From CAVRZR01 sp964354215 (lineage in GTDB: Bacteria > Actinomycetota > Coriobacteriia > Anaerosomatales > CAVRZR01): a DNA stretch of 58,958 nucleotides. Shown here in pieces: positions 1 through 9,112 of this stretch. The notes below the pieces were generated by a model. It was given only the letters and a program-made list of their open reading frames with translations, was not told the origin of the DNA and did no database searches. The DNA lies in NCBI GenBank assembly GCA_964354215.1, contig CAYGYT010000009.1, forward strand, positions 1-58,958, read 5' to 3'. Positions within the stretch are counted from its first letter, which is position 1. Each line of letters opens with the position of its first letter. A program made the position numbers and the translations under genes.

Positions 1-459
1 GCCGACACCGAGGTGGGCATCGTCGTCTCGAACGGGCCCAAGAACGTGAGCGTCCCGGACGTCTCCGGAATGACCAAGAACGAGGCTGAACAGAAGATCG
101 ACAACGCCGGCCTGGTGGCCAAGAGTGTGGAAGGCTACAGCACCTCTGTTCCGGTCGACCAGGTGATCAGTCAGACGCCTCCGTCAGGGGCATCGGTCGC
201 GCCGGGAACGCAGGTCGCCCTCTTGATCTCGAAGGGTCCCGAGCCTACCGGAACCGAAATGGTGAAGGTACCCAACGTGGTGGGCAAGGCACTATCGGAC
301 GCCAAGTCCACCCTCACCTCGGCAGGCTTCAAGGTGGTCTTCTACAAGACGGACGGGACCGGTAAACCGGCCGATCAGGTTCTGTACCAGAACCCGGCCG
401 CCGGACTGGACGTGGCGAAGGGCAGCGAGGTCGCCCTTATCGTGTCGAGCGGCCAGTAG
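1..459 (+). CDS. C-terminal part of a PASTA-domain protein (probably PknB-type Ser/Thr kinase)
   Basis: The frame is open from the first base, so the N-terminus is missing. What remains is the end of one PASTA repeat (to about residue 16) and two full PASTA domains (about 17-80 and 84-152). Each has the family pattern VPDVSGM or VPNVVGK, a helix ending in AGL/AGF, then Q-P-x-x-G and a V-ALxxSxGP strand. In Actinobacteria, PASTA tails usually sit outside the membrane on PknB-type kinases, or on penicillin-binding proteins, and bind muropeptides or lipid II. The kinase or transpeptidase domain is outside the window, so the exact family member is inferred. A hairpin terminator follows the stop. 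Confidence 0.85.
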   Translation, partial: ADTEVGIVVSNGPKNVSVPDVSGMTKNEAEQKIDNAGLVAKSVEGYSTSVPVDQVISQTPPSGASVAPGTQVALLISKGPEPTGTEMVKVPNVVGKALSDAKSTLTSAGFKVVFYKTDGTGKPADQVLYQNPAAGLDVAKGSEVALIVSSGQ

Positions 460-477
460 CTCTTCCTCGAACTCAAC

Positions 478-513
478 GGACCGCCGCCGACTGCTTCGTG
501 TCGGTGGCGGTCC
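478..513 (+). terminator. Hairpin terminator after the PASTA gene
   Basis: A 14-bp stem (478-491 with 500-513, one G-T wobble) closes an 8-base loop 18 bases after the PASTA stop codon. There is no strong U tract. It separates the plus-strand PASTA gene from the convergent DUF389 gene. Confidence 0.6.
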
Positions 514-567
514 GGGAGCTAGCGCCCGGACGTACGTGGCTCACGCCGCCTGCTCGATCTATGCCTG

Positions 568-1569
568 CTACTTGGTCGCGAAGTCGATTGAGGTCGACGG
601 GACGGCCTCCACGTGGACGGCGAGTCCATAGAGCCGCCCCTTCAGAGACGTGACAAGAGTCCCGTCCGGGGGCAACTCCCCCGAGCCAGCAACGACCACG
701 TTGACACGGTCGTCGGCGGCGGCCGCCGAGATGAACCGGTAGCCGCTGCCCTTCAGCCAGTTCTTGGTTGCCTTGGCGACACGTCCCTCGGCCGCGTTGC
801 GCGTCAGGACCTTCAGGCTAGAAAGGCCGAGCGGCACCATGATGACCACGACCATCACGACCACGATCGCGATGGCCGCGCGCTTGATCCGCGGCGTCGA
901 GCCCTGGAGTGCGGCCTTCGGGTAGCCCATCAGCCCGAATACGAACGAACCCGTGAGAAGGATCGCGAAGTAGTTCGTGACGAAGAGCAGCATGCTTCCG
1001 ACCGCAAGGTCCACCCTGCCCGCCCCGAGCAGGATTCCGACGTTGGCAAGCGGCGGAACGAGCGAGATGGCGATCGCCACACCGGGCAGTGTGTCCGAGA
1101 CGTCCTTGCGCCCGACGGCGAACGCTCCGGCCAGACCGGTCGCCAAGGCGGCCAACAGATCGACGAGGCGGGGGGCGGTGCGCGCCATGATCTGCGTGTT
1201 GGTCGTGGGATCGAAGGAGTTCGGCATCATGAAAGAGATCAGGTAGCCCACTGCGATCGCCGTCGCGATGCCGCCGAGCCCGACGAGGATCGATCTTCCG
1301 ATAGCCTGCCCGTCACCGATGGCAATACCGAATGCGAGACCCATGATCGGCAGCATGAGCGGGGCAACGATCATCGCGCCGATGACGGTGGCGACGGAGT
1401 CGGCGTAGAGGCCGAACGTCGCGATGGCTGCGGCCATGATGAGGAGCGCCCCGAACCGCACGAGTCTGGCCCGCAGGTCAGGCTCCTCGAACATCACCAC
1501 TTCGCGGACGCGTGCGATCTCGTCGCCGTCCACGGGCCCGCCGTGCAAGGTCTCGCCGAACCTGCTCAT
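568..1569 (-). CDS. DUF389 family integral membrane protein
   Basis: This 333-residue protein has the DUF389 (TIGR00341-like) core. A short cytoplasmic N-terminus is followed by six or more membrane segments between about residues 38 and 250, with the signatures SVATVIGAMIVAPLM near 57 and ISLVPPLANVGI near 168. A small soluble C-terminal domain (about 265-333) follows. The biochemical role of the family is not established; it is widespread in Actinobacteria and Cyanobacteria. The ATG start is preceded by AGGAGGATGGG. It stands alone, divergent from the M13 peptidase gene. Confidence 0.85.
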   Translation of the reverse strand: MSRFGETLHGGPVDGDEIARVREVVMFEEPDLRARLVRFGALLIMAAAIATFGLYADSVATVIGAMIVAPLMLPIMGLAFGIAIGDGQAIGRSILVGLGGIATAIAVGYLISFMMPNSFDPTTNTQIMARTAPRLVDLLAALATGLAGAFAVGRKDVSDTLPGVAIAISLVPPLANVGILLGAGRVDLAVGSMLLFVTNYFAILLTGSFVFGLMGYPKAALQGSTPRIKRAAIAIVVVMVVVIMVPLGLSSLKVLTRNAAEGRVAKATKNWLKGSGYRFISAAAADDRVNVVVAGSGELPPDGTLVTSLKGRLYGLAVHVEAVPSTSIDFATK

Positions 1570-1742
1570 CCCATCCTCCTGGTCGTCCGCCCGGCTCTCT
1601 CGGCTCGAAGCACCATCGAGGCACCCTGGTCTCTCCCGCAGTCTCCTATTGAAAGCCTAGTCGATTCGCTCGGCGACGGGCTCATCCGAAACGGGTACCC
1701 TTCAGACGACCACCTGCACTCGGAGACCTCAGGAGATCTGCC

Positions 1743-3701
1743 ATGCGCAAGCCCCCTCGTGCGATTGACACGTCGCTGTTCGATTCGGAGACGGCCGTAT
1801 CCGACGACTTCTACCGCCACGTGAACGGTGGCTGGCTCGACGCCAACCCGGTCCCGCCCGAGTACGGCTCGTGGGGCGCGTTCCACGAGGTGAACGAGCG
1901 CAACCAGGAGTTGCTGCACGGGCTGCTGAAGGACGCGGCGGCCCAACCCGGACCACGCGGCACGGCCAACCAGATGGTTGGCGACTACTTCGCCTCCGCC
2001 ATGGACGAGGAGTCGATCGCGGCCGCCGGTGTCGTGCCACTCGAGGGCTTTCTCGAGCGCATCGATGCTGCAGCGTCCGTCGCCGACATCAAAAGCATCA
2101 CCTGTGACCTGCAGCATAGTGCGGTGAGCGCGTTCCACTCGCTCGGGATCGCGCCCGACTTCGAGGACTCTGGCGCCTACCTGGTCTACGTGGGACAAGG
2201 AGGGCTGGGGCTGCCGGAGCGGGACTACTACACGCGCGACGACGAGCGCTCGGCGACCCTTCGTGACGCATATGTCAGTCACATCGCGAAGCAGCTCGGC
2301 AACCTCGGCGGGGGCGAAGCCGATGCGCGTGACGCGGCCGTGAGCATCCTTACGCTCGAGACGCGCCTCGCCGAGGCGTCCTACCCCGCGGAGAAGATGC
2401 GGGATGTTCAGCTCACGATGAACCGCCACAACGTCGTAGCACTCGACGAACTCATGCCGTGCTTCGGACTGAGCTCGTATGTCGCGGAGCTTGGCGTGAC
2501 GTCGCCGACGGTCAACATCGACAACCCCGGCTTCTTCACCTCCCTTGACGCTGCGCTCGCCGACACTTCGATCAAGACGCTCCGAGACTACCTCCGCTGG
2601 CACCTCGTCCTCACGTACGCGTCCTCGCTCGCGCCCGCATTCGAGGACGAGGCCTTCGACTTCTACGGTCGGACGCTCGGGGGACAGCAGAAGATGCGCC
2701 CCCGATGGAAGCGCGTGCTCGACGCAGCCACAGCCGACATCGGCGAACAGGTGGCGCAGCTCTACGTGAACGCCGCGTTCTCCGAGCAGGCGAAGAAGCG
2801 CTGCGAAGAGATGGTCGAGCATCTGTTGTCGGCCATGGGGAGAGCAATCCGGGGTGCCGAGTGGATGACCCAGACGACCAAGACACAGGCGCTCGAGAAG
2901 CTCGGGGGTTTCGGGTACAAGATCGGTTTCCCGGACCAGTGGCGGGACTACTCCGGCCTTTCGATCGAGCGGGGCCCGTACGTCGAGAACCGCGTGCGGT
3001 GCGCGGCTTTCGAGTACGACCGGGAGATGGGCCGCCTCGGCGAGCCTGTCGACAAGGCCGAATGGGCGATGCCCGCCCACATGGTCAACGCGTACTACCA
3101 CCCGCTGCTCAACGAGGTAGTGTTCCCTGCGGGGATCCTACAGCCGCCGTTCTTCTACGCGGATGCTGACGCCCCCGTGAACTTCGGCGCGATCGGCGCA
3201 GTGATCGCGCATGAGATCACGCACGGCTTCGACGACCAAGGCAGCCGATTCGACGCCGAGGGCAGTCTGCGTGACTGGTGGACGGAGACGGATCGCGCCG
3301 AGTTCGAACGGCGTGCGGCTGTGCTCGTTGAGCAGTTCGACGGGTACGGGGTCTTTGACGACCTGCACGTCAACGGTCGCCTCACGCTCGGCGAGAATAT
3401 CGCCGATCTCGGTGGTGTCACGATCGCTTTCGAGGCGCTGCAAGAGACTCTCGGTGACGGCGCTGTAGCGATCGATGGACTCACCCCCGAGCAGCGCTTC
3501 TTCGTCTCGTACGCGACCGTGTGGCGCATGAACTACACGGACGAGTACGCGCGTCTGCTCGTCAACGTCGACCCGCATTCGCCGACTCGCTACCGCGCGA
3601 ACGGCCCACTCTCGAACCTCCCGGCCTTTGCGACTGCGTTCCGAATCGCCGAGGGCTCGCCGATGGTGCGCAGCGGCGAGATGCGAGCGCACGTGTGGTA
3701 G
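1743..3701 (+). CDS. pepO: M13 family zinc metallopeptidase (neprilysin/PepO-like)
   Basis: This is a 652-residue peptidase of the M13 family, close to the usual 630-690. The zinc-binding HEITH motif lies at residues 490-494. The third ligand Glu551 is in GENIADLGG, and the NAYYHP substrate-binding motif lies about 50 residues before HExxH. No signal peptide or N-terminal membrane anchor is visible, so like bacterial PepO it is probably cytoplasmic. M13 enzymes cleave short peptides on the amino side of hydrophobic residues. The ATG is preceded by AGGAGATCTGCC. It is monocistronic. Confidence 0.95.
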   Translation: MRKPPRAIDTSLFDSETAVSDDFYRHVNGGWLDANPVPPEYGSWGAFHEVNERNQELLHGLLKDAAAQPGPRGTANQMVGDYFASAMDEESIAAAGVVPLEGFLERIDAAASVADIKSITCDLQHSAVSAFHSLGIAPDFEDSGAYLVYVGQGGLGLPERDYYTRDDERSATLRDAYVSHIAKQLGNLGGGEADARDAAVSILTLETRLAEASYPAEKMRDVQLTMNRHNVVALDELMPCFGLSSYVAELGVTSPTVNIDNPGFFTSLDAALADTSIKTLRDYLRWHLVLTYASSLAPAFEDEAFDFYGRTLGGQQKMRPRWKRVLDAATADIGEQVAQLYVNAAFSEQAKKRCEEMVEHLLSAMGRAIRGAEWMTQTTKTQALEKLGGFGYKIGFPDQWRDYSGLSIERGPYVENRVRCAAFEYDREMGRLGEPVDKAEWAMPAHMVNAYYHPLLNEVVFPAGILQPPFFYADADAPVNFGAIGAVIAHEITHGFDDQGSRFDAEGSLRDWWTETDRAEFERRAAVLVEQFDGYGVFDDLHVNGRLTLGENIADLGGVTIAFEALQETLGDGAVAIDGLTPEQRFFVSYATVWRMNYTDEYARLLVNVDPHSPTRYRANGPLSNLPAFATAFRIAEGSPMVRSGEMRAHVW

Positions 3702-3742
3702 GAGCGACGCTACGGCGCTACGAACTTGACTCGGCGGCAGCC

Positions 3743-4363
3743 TCAGGCCGTATCTTCTGATCCTTCGGAGGGCTCCCCTGGCGCCGCCTCAGCAGGCGGT
3801 TCAGCAGCAGGCGATCTTCCCGCGGGTTCTTCAGCGGCAAGTGCGGACTCTGCGGGTTCTTCAGCGGCATGTGCGGACTCTGCGGCTGAAGGGGGCGCGG
3901 TTGGCGCTACGGGCTGGGTCGTAGCCGCCGGAGTCGGCGCGGCAGTCGCCGCCGGAGCAGGCGGAGCAGCTGCGGCAGCTGCGGGAGGCTGCGCTGTCAC
4001 GGCTGCCGTGGCGGGCGCCGGCTGCCGGGCCTGGAAAGCCCGCCGTGAAGCCCAGTCGACGATGCTGCTCATGATCCATGCCAGAACCGCATACGCCGCG
4101 ATCGCGAAGAGCGCGTTCCAGCTGATGGCCCCGCCGTTCCCGAGCTTCGAGGGGGCGATCATGCCGGTGAAGGGATTCATGAACTTCGAGCCGAACGTGT
4201 AGATCGTCTCGGCGAAGCCCGTGGGCTTGGCCCCGAATAGAAGCAGAACGAATCCGAACGCAAGCACGATGATCCCGAAGACTACGACCCCGTATACCAG
4301 CCACGAGACGAACTTGATCACCTTGTAGAAGAACGCACCACCGCCAGTGCCGGCGTCCGCCAT
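3743..4363 (-). CDS. Membrane protein with Pro/Ala/Glu-rich tail, unknown function
   Basis: This 206-residue protein has two hydrophobic segments (about 14-45 and 78-97). The tail from about residue 112 to the end is low-complexity in Ala, Pro and Glu and contains an internal AEEPAESA-type repeat. I do not recognise a family; the membrane part faintly resembles small DUF-type actinobacterial proteins. The ATG follows GAGGGAGGGAGAACA. It lies downstream of pstB on the same strand with a 141-bp gap, so co-transcription is possible but not shown. Confidence 0.7.
   Translation of the reverse strand: MADAGTGGGAFFYKVIKFVSWLVYGVVVFGIIVLAFGFVLLLFGAKPTGFAETIYTFGSKFMNPFTGMIAPSKLGNGGAISWNALFAIAAYAVLAWIMSSIVDWASRRAFQARQPAPATAAVTAQPPAAAAAAPPAPAATAAPTPAATTQPVAPTAPPSAAESAHAAEEPAESALAAEEPAGRSPAAEPPAEAAPGEPSEGSEDTA
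3824..3883. repeat. Two tandem 30-bp repeats inside the membrane-protein tail
   Basis: Units 3824-3853 and 3854-3883 differ at a single base. Thirty is a multiple of three, so unit gain or loss keeps the frame and changes only the length of the Ala/Glu/Pro tail. Confidence 0.9.
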
Positions 4364-4504
4364 TGTTCTCCCTCCCTCGGCGCCGAGACCGTGCCGTCCA
4401 GATTGTACTGCACGTGCGCTCGAAGCCGAGCTCGGCCGGAGCGAGGGGCGATCAGCTGGCGAGAGCGGGCTCGCCCCGTCTGTGGCGGGAGCCGTCCCGG
4501 ATGC

Positions 4505-5464
4505 CTACCCGAAACGTCCGGTTATATACGACTCGGTACGGCTGTCGCCCGGGTTCGTGAACATCGTCTTCGTGTCGCCCATCTCGATGAGTGTCGCAGG
4601 CTCGTCCATGCTCTCGCGCAGCATGAACGCCGTGCGGTCGGAGATGCGCGCCGCCTGCTGCATGTTGTGGGTGACGATCACGATCGTCACTGCGGACTTG
4701 AGCTCGGCGATCGTGTCCTCGATCTGCTGCGTCGAGATCGGATCGAGCGCCGATGCGGGCTCGTCCATGAGGAGCACCTCGGGAGCGGTCGCAAGCGCGC
4801 GCGCGATACACAAGCGCTGCTGCTGGCCTCCGGACAACTCGAACGCATGCTTCTTGAGCAGGTTCTTGACCTCGTTCCACAACGCGGCGCGCTCGAGCGA
4901 GTCCTGTACGAGCTCATCGAGCTCCGAGCGCTTTCGCACGCCATGGGTGCGCGGGCCGTAGGCCACGTTGTCGTAGATCGACATCGGGAACGGGTTCGGC
5001 TTCTGGAAGACCTGGCCGACACGGCGGCGGAGATCGACCGGGTCGACGGAACGGTCGTACACGTCAATCCCGTCGAGCATGATGGTCCCGCCTGTGTGCA
5101 CGTTGCCGAGCTCGTCGTTCATGCGGTTCAGGCACCGCAGCAGCGTGGACTTGCCGCAGCCGGAGGGGCCGATGAGCGCGGTCACGGCGTGCGCGGGCAC
5201 GCGCATGGTGACTCCTGCGATCGCAGTCTCGCGCCCGTACGTGACGGAGACGTCCCTCAGGTCGAAGCTGCCGGTGGCGGCCGAGGTGGCGGCGATCTCA
5301 TCCTCGGCGAGGCGCTCTGCGACCTCCGCCTTGGGGTAGGCGGGTGCGGCCGCAGCCGACAGCTCTTCGTCCTGCGACAGGCCCGCCGCCGGCTCGAGTT
5401 GTTGCGGGCCGCGGGGCAGAGGAATCACCTGGGCCTCGAGGCCTACTGTCTGCGGTTTCACCAT
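4505..5464 (-). CDS. pstB: Phosphate ABC transporter ATPase PstB (first Pst system)
   Basis: This subunit powers high-affinity phosphate import. It has Walker A GPSGCGKST, signature LSGGQQQR, Walker B VLLMDEP followed by ASALDP, and the switch His in IVTHNMQQA. The C-terminus FTNPGDSRTESYITGRFG is typical of PstB. At 319 residues it carries an unusual N-terminal extension of about 65 residues, Ala/Glu-rich, ahead of the ATPase fold; most PstB proteins are 250-285 residues. The ATG at 5464 follows AAAAGGATCCG and overlaps the end of pstA. It is the last gene of pstSCAB. Confidence 0.96.
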   Translation of the reverse strand: MVKPQTVGLEAQVIPLPRGPQQLEPAAGLSQDEELSAAAAPAYPKAEVAERLAEDEIAATSAATGSFDLRDVSVTYGRETAIAGVTMRVPAHAVTALIGPSGCGKSTLLRCLNRMNDELGNVHTGGTIMLDGIDVYDRSVDPVDLRRRVGQVFQKPNPFPMSIYDNVAYGPRTHGVRKRSELDELVQDSLERAALWNEVKNLLKKHAFELSGGQQQRLCIARALATAPEVLLMDEPASALDPISTQQIEDTIAELKSAVTIVIVTHNMQQAARISDRTAFMLRESMDEPATLIEMGDTKTMFTNPGDSRTESYITGRFG

Positions 5465-6315
5465 CGGATCCTTTTCCGTTGTGCCGAACGCCAGGCCGCG
5501 GCGCTCACATTAATGATTCCAATACCAAAGACGAGTACGAACGCGGTGCCCCAGATGATGTCGTCGGGGCGCCGCGGGATCTGGGTCGCGAGAACGTAGA
5601 TGTGGTATGGCATCGCCATGACCTTCGACAGCGGCGAGTCGGGCAGCTGCGGCAAAGAGAAGGCGGCCGCCGTGAAAATGATGGGTGCCGTCTCGCCGGC
5701 CGCGCGCGACAGCGCGAGGATCGACCCGGTCACGATGCCGGGGGAAGCCGCAGGAAGGATGACCTTGCCGATCGTCCGCAGCCGACTGGCGCCGACCGCG
5801 AGTGATGCATGTCTCAGGTCGCTCGGGACCTGCTGGAGTGCCTCCTCGGTCGCTGTGATGACGACCGGCAGGCTGAGGCATGCGAGCGTGAGCGAGCCGG
5901 CGATGATCGAGGCTCCGAACTGCGCTGCCATGACGAAGACCGCCAGCCCGAACAGGCCGTAGACGATCGACGGCACGCCCGCCATGTTCGCGATGGCGAG
6001 GCGAATCAGCCTCGTCGAGCGACCTCGCTTCGCGAACTCCGAGAGATAGATGCCTGCACCGATGCCGATCGGCAGCATGAAGAATGCTGTCCCCACCGTG
6101 AGGAGCAGCGTGCCGATGATCACGGGGTAGATGCCGCCTTCGCGCATGCCCATTCTCGGGGGCATAGTGAGGAAGTCCCACGAGATTGCGCCGATTCCCC
6201 GGACGAAGACCAAGCCGAGGAAGAACACCGCAATCCCGACGACGAACAACGTGGCGAGGCCGGTGATAGTCGCTGCCGCAGTCTGAACGAGCCGCGCGCG
6301 CTGAGCACGAGTCAT
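5458..6315 (-). CDS. pstA: Phosphate ABC transporter permease PstA (first Pst system)
   Basis: This is a permease of the BPD_transp_1 type with about six membrane segments. The EAA loop begins at EEALQQVPSDLRHASLAVG and ends with PAASPGIVTGSIL. The ATG at 6315 forms an ATGA overlap with the pstC stop and follows GAGGTGGCGTCG. A GTG three codons upstream is the alternative start. With PstC it forms the transmembrane channel for phosphate. At 285 residues it has the family length. Confidence 0.95.
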   Translation of the reverse strand: MTRAQRARLVQTAAATITGLATLFVVGIAVFFLGLVFVRGIGAISWDFLTMPPRMGMREGGIYPVIIGTLLLTVGTAFFMLPIGIGAGIYLSEFAKRGRSTRLIRLAIANMAGVPSIVYGLFGLAVFVMAAQFGASIIAGSLTLACLSLPVVITATEEALQQVPSDLRHASLAVGASRLRTIGKVILPAASPGIVTGSILALSRAAGETAPIIFTAAAFSLPQLPDSPLSKVMAMPYHIYVLATQIPRRPDDIIWGTAFVLVFGIGIINVSAAAWRSAQRKRIRW

Positions 6316-7283
6316 CGACGCCACCTCGCTCTCTGCCGCTCGAGGACCACGTCGGCCGCGAGGTTGATGACGAACGTGATCGCGAACAGCACGAGGCCCA
6401 TCGCGAAGAGCGTCGAGTAGTGCAGCCCGCCCTGTACGACCTCGCCCATCTCGTTTGCGATCGTGCCGGGCAGGCTTCTCACGGACTCGAACGGCGTCTT
6501 CGTGATGAGGCCGGAGTTGCCGGCGAGCATGAGCACGACCATGGTCTCACCGATGGCGCGTCCAACTCCAAGCATGACCGCCGCGAAGATGCCCGAAGAC
6601 GCCGCGGGGATCACGACCTTGTAGCTCGTCTGCCAGCGATTGTTGCCGAGCGCGAGGGAACCGAACCGAAGCGACTCCGGAACCGCATGAAGTGCGTCCT
6701 CGGAAATCGAGACGATTGTCGGCAATGCCATGAAGCCCACGAAGAGTCCGGCGGTGAGTGCGGTGAGCCCGGTGCTCAGCCCCAGCGTGTCCTTGACGAA
6801 CGGCACGCCGAGATAGATGCCGATCATGCCGAGCACGACCGAGGGGATGGCCGCCATGAACTCGATGATCGACTTTGCGGCCTCTTTGATTCGCCCTCCG
6901 GCGAACTCAGAGATGAAGACCGCAGAGGCGAGCCCGGCCGGGACGGCTGCTCCCACCGCAACCAGCGTGATCCAGACAGATCCCACGATCGACGGCAGGA
7001 AGCCGAACGACTTCGGGGTACCCGTCGGGAACCACGCGTCACCCCGGAGCATCGCCCACAGCCCGTTCACCTGGATCGCCTGGACGGCATTCAGGCTGAG
7101 GAAGACCATGATCGCTCCGAGGATGAGGATCGCCATCCAGCCGCTCGCGTAGACGAGCGTCCGAAGGACGGTCTCGGCCGCCAGGCTGCGAGCCCGGCGG
7201 CCGAGCGCCGCATCAGTACCGGCTGGCTGTCTCGAGGGAGGGGTGTTCCGCCTCGCAGCCGCTGTCGCTGATGTCTCGGTCAT
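6312..7283 (-). CDS. pstC: Phosphate ABC transporter permease PstC (first Pst system)
   Basis: This 323-residue permease pairs with PstA. A polar N-terminus of about 40 residues precedes six membrane spans; the first is roughly 47-70. The periplasmic loop contains AWFPTGTPKSFGFLPSIVGS, a PstC hallmark, and the EAA loop reads EDALHAVPESLRFGSLALG. The start codon directly abuts the pstS stop, so the two genes are translationally linked with no intergenic space, unlike the second Pst operon. Confidence 0.95.
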   Translation of the reverse strand: MTETSATAAARRNTPPSRQPAGTDAALGRRARSLAAETVLRTLVYASGWMAILILGAIMVFLSLNAVQAIQVNGLWAMLRGDAWFPTGTPKSFGFLPSIVGSVWITLVAVGAAVPAGLASAVFISEFAGGRIKEAAKSIIEFMAAIPSVVLGMIGIYLGVPFVKDTLGLSTGLTALTAGLFVGFMALPTIVSISEDALHAVPESLRFGSLALGNNRWQTSYKVVIPAASSGIFAAVMLGVGRAIGETMVVLMLAGNSGLITKTPFESVRSLPGTIANEMGEVVQGGLHYSTLFAMGLVLFAITFVINLAADVVLERQRARWRR

Positions 7284-8177
7284 CTACTTCGCGAGCGGGA
7301 CGAAGCCCTCGTCCTCGACGACCTTCTGGCCTTCGGAACCGAGGATCCACTCGACGAAGGCCTTACCCGCGTCCACCGGGTCGCCGTTGCTGTACATGTG
7401 GAGCTTGCGGCTGATTGGATACGAGTTGTCGAGCACCGTCTCGACTGATGCGGCCACGCCGTCGATTTCGAGGACTTTCACGTCACCGGTCACGTAGCCC
7501 ACGCCAACGTAGCCGATGGCGGCCTCGTTGCCCTTGGTCTCCTCGACGATGGCCTGGGTCGCGGGCAGGAGCTTCGCCGACTTCGCGTAGTTCTGGTCCT
7601 CGCCGACCACTACCTCCTTGAAGTACTCGTAGGTGCCGGACGAGGAGTCGCGCGACAGCAGGACGATCTCTTGGTCCGCCCCGCCGACGTCCTTCCAGTT
7701 CGTGATCTCGCCGCGATAGATCTTGCCGAGCTGCTCCATCGTGAGGCCCTTCACGCCGTTGGCGGGGTTCACGATGACGGCGATACCGTCGCTGGCGACA
7801 GGCGTCTCAACGGGGTTGATGCCATTGTCCTTGGCCTGCTGAGTCTCCTCGTCCTTCATCTCACGGGACGCGTTGGCGAAGTCAGCGGTGCCGTTGATGA
7901 GCGCGGCGATGCCGTTGCCCGAGCCGCCGCCTTTGACCGCGATGTTCACGCCGGGGTTCTCTGTCATGAACTGCTCCGCCCACGAGTTGGAGAGGTTCAC
8001 CATCGTGTCGGAGCCCTCGACGTTCAGAGATCCCGTGAGTTCGGACTCCTGACCGCCAGCGTCCGAGTCGCTGGAATCGTCGGAGCCCCCGCATCCCACC
8101 AGACCGAACGCGCCCACTGCGAGTACAAATGCAAGCGAGCCAATGAGCCATGTGCGCTTCAATTCCTGTCCCTTCAT
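7284..8177 (-). CDS. pstS: Phosphate-binding lipoprotein PstS (first Pst system)
   Basis: This is the extracellular phosphate receptor of the ABC importer. The N-terminus has positive charge, a hydrophobic stretch and a lipobox ending VGCGG, so it is predicted to be a lipid-anchored lipoprotein. The mature part has the PBP-like fold with GSDTMVNL, KGGGSGNGIAAL, ASREMKDEE and SSSGTYEYF, all phosphate-contact motifs of PstS. I chose ATG at 8177 (297 aa); a TTG at 8162 behind AAGGGACAGG is an alternative. The frame extends upstream to 8303, but that segment lies over the promoter. Expression is likely controlled by the Pho box just upstream. Confidence 0.93.
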   Translation of the reverse strand: MKGQELKRTWLIGSLAFVLAVGAFGLVGCGGSDDSSDSDAGGQESELTGSLNVEGSDTMVNLSNSWAEQFMTENPGVNIAVKGGGSGNGIAALINGTADFANASREMKDEETQQAKDNGINPVETPVASDGIAVIVNPANGVKGLTMEQLGKIYRGEITNWKDVGGADQEIVLLSRDSSSGTYEYFKEVVVGEDQNYAKSAKLLPATQAIVEETKGNEAAIGYVGVGYVTGDVKVLEIDGVAASVETVLDNSYPISRKLHMYSNGDPVDAGKAFVEWILGSEGQKVVEDEGFVPLAK

Positions 8178-8239
8178 CGGGTCTTTGAATGGAGCGGCCC
8201 ACGCACCGCTCCATGTCATGGTAGGAACCAGTCGCTTCA

Positions 8240-8292
8240 CGGTGGTTGCACGGGTGTTACATCTGAGAGGCCGGTGTAAAACACATGTAAAA
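8240..8292 (-). promoter_or_regulatory. Pho-box array upstream of pstS (first Pst system)
   Basis: On the minus strand, TTTTACATGTG (8292-8282) and TTTTACACCGG (8281-8271) form an exact 11-bp-phased direct repeat. A second phased pair, TGTAACACCCG (8261-8251) and TGCAACCACCG (8250-8240), follows. Eleven-bp direct repeats are the established layout of PhoB/PhoP-type operators. The second pair recurs upstream of phoA and the second Pst operon. The region lies between pstS and the divergent response-regulator gene and could serve both. Confidence 0.7.
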
Positions 8293-8380
8293 TCCATGTG
8301 CACGCGGCAACACGCGTGACATCATGTGCGGCGACCATGCTCGACACGCCCGCTCGCGGGCTGCCTCCCCGAGGAGCCAT

Positions 8381-9112
8381 ATGGCCACGATCCTCGTCGT
8401 CGAGGACGACCCCATCATCAGGAACACCGTCGAGTACGCCCTCAGGCGCTCCGGCTTCGAGACCAGGACCGCCGCCGACGGGAACGCCGCGCTTGAATCC
8501 GCGAGCGCGGGGGAGCCCGATCTCGTGCTGCTCGATCTCATGCTGCCGGGAATGGACGGTTACCAGGTTGCAGAGCGGCTGCGCGCGAGCGGACGGAGCA
8601 TGCCCATCATCATGGTCACGGCGCTGGATCAGGAGCGCGACAAGGTGCGTGGGCTCGACGCGGGAGCGGACGACTACATCACGAAGCCGTTCTCCATGGA
8701 GGAGCTTCTGGCTCGCGTGCGAGCGAACCTGCGCCGGGCACGCGCTCAGGAGGTTCTGGCGAAAGAGGAGACGCTCGAGACCGGCGACCTCAGGATCGAA
8801 CCGAAGGGCTTCCGTGCGTTCATCAAAGGCCACCCCGCCAAGCTGCGCGTCAAAGAGTTCCAGCTCCTTGTCGCGCTTGCCTCGCGGCCCGGCGCGCTCT
8901 GTACGCGACACCGTCTCGCCGAGGAGGTATGGGGGTATGAGTTCCTCCCGTCCTCCCGCACGATTGACGTGCACATCCGGCGACTTCGGCAGGCGATAGA
9001 GGACGACTCGGACTACATCTATGTTCACACCGTGCACGGGATGGGGTATCGCTTCGAGCCGGTTCTCAAGAGCGAGGCACGCGAGCACTCGAACGACACG
9101 GGCAGCGAATGA
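8381..9112 (+). CDS. phoB: OmpR/PhoB-type response regulator, likely phosphate regulator
   Basis: This 243-residue regulator has a receiver domain (about 1-118; acidic pocket ED at 8-9, phosphoacceptor Asp52 in LLDLMLP, Lys in ITKPFS) and a winged-helix OmpR DNA-binding domain (about 140-235, ending TVHGMGYRFEPV). The ATG at 8381 is preceded by GAGGAG. An in-frame upstream extension to 8324 is not supported. It is divergent from pstSCAB and overlaps the sensor kinase gene by ATGA. Context points to PhoB/RegX3 function; the symbol rests on context rather than on residues unique to PhoB. Confidence 0.9.
   Translation: MATILVVEDDPIIRNTVEYALRRSGFETRTAADGNAALESASAGEPDLVLLDLMLPGMDGYQVAERLRASGRSMPIIMVTALDQERDKVRGLDAGADDYITKPFSMEELLARVRANLRRARAQEVLAKEETLETGDLRIEPKGFRAFIKGHPAKLRVKEFQLLVALASRPGALCTRHRLAEEVWGYEFLPSSRTIDVHIRRLRQAIEDDSDYIYVHTVHGMGYRFEPVLKSEAREHSNDTGSE

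Noticed and set aside
1566..3101. Long minus-strand open frame (511 codons) opposite the M13 peptidase gene
   Set aside because: The plus strand encodes a full M13 protein with all motifs; the antisense product shows no domain and is a by-product of high GC.
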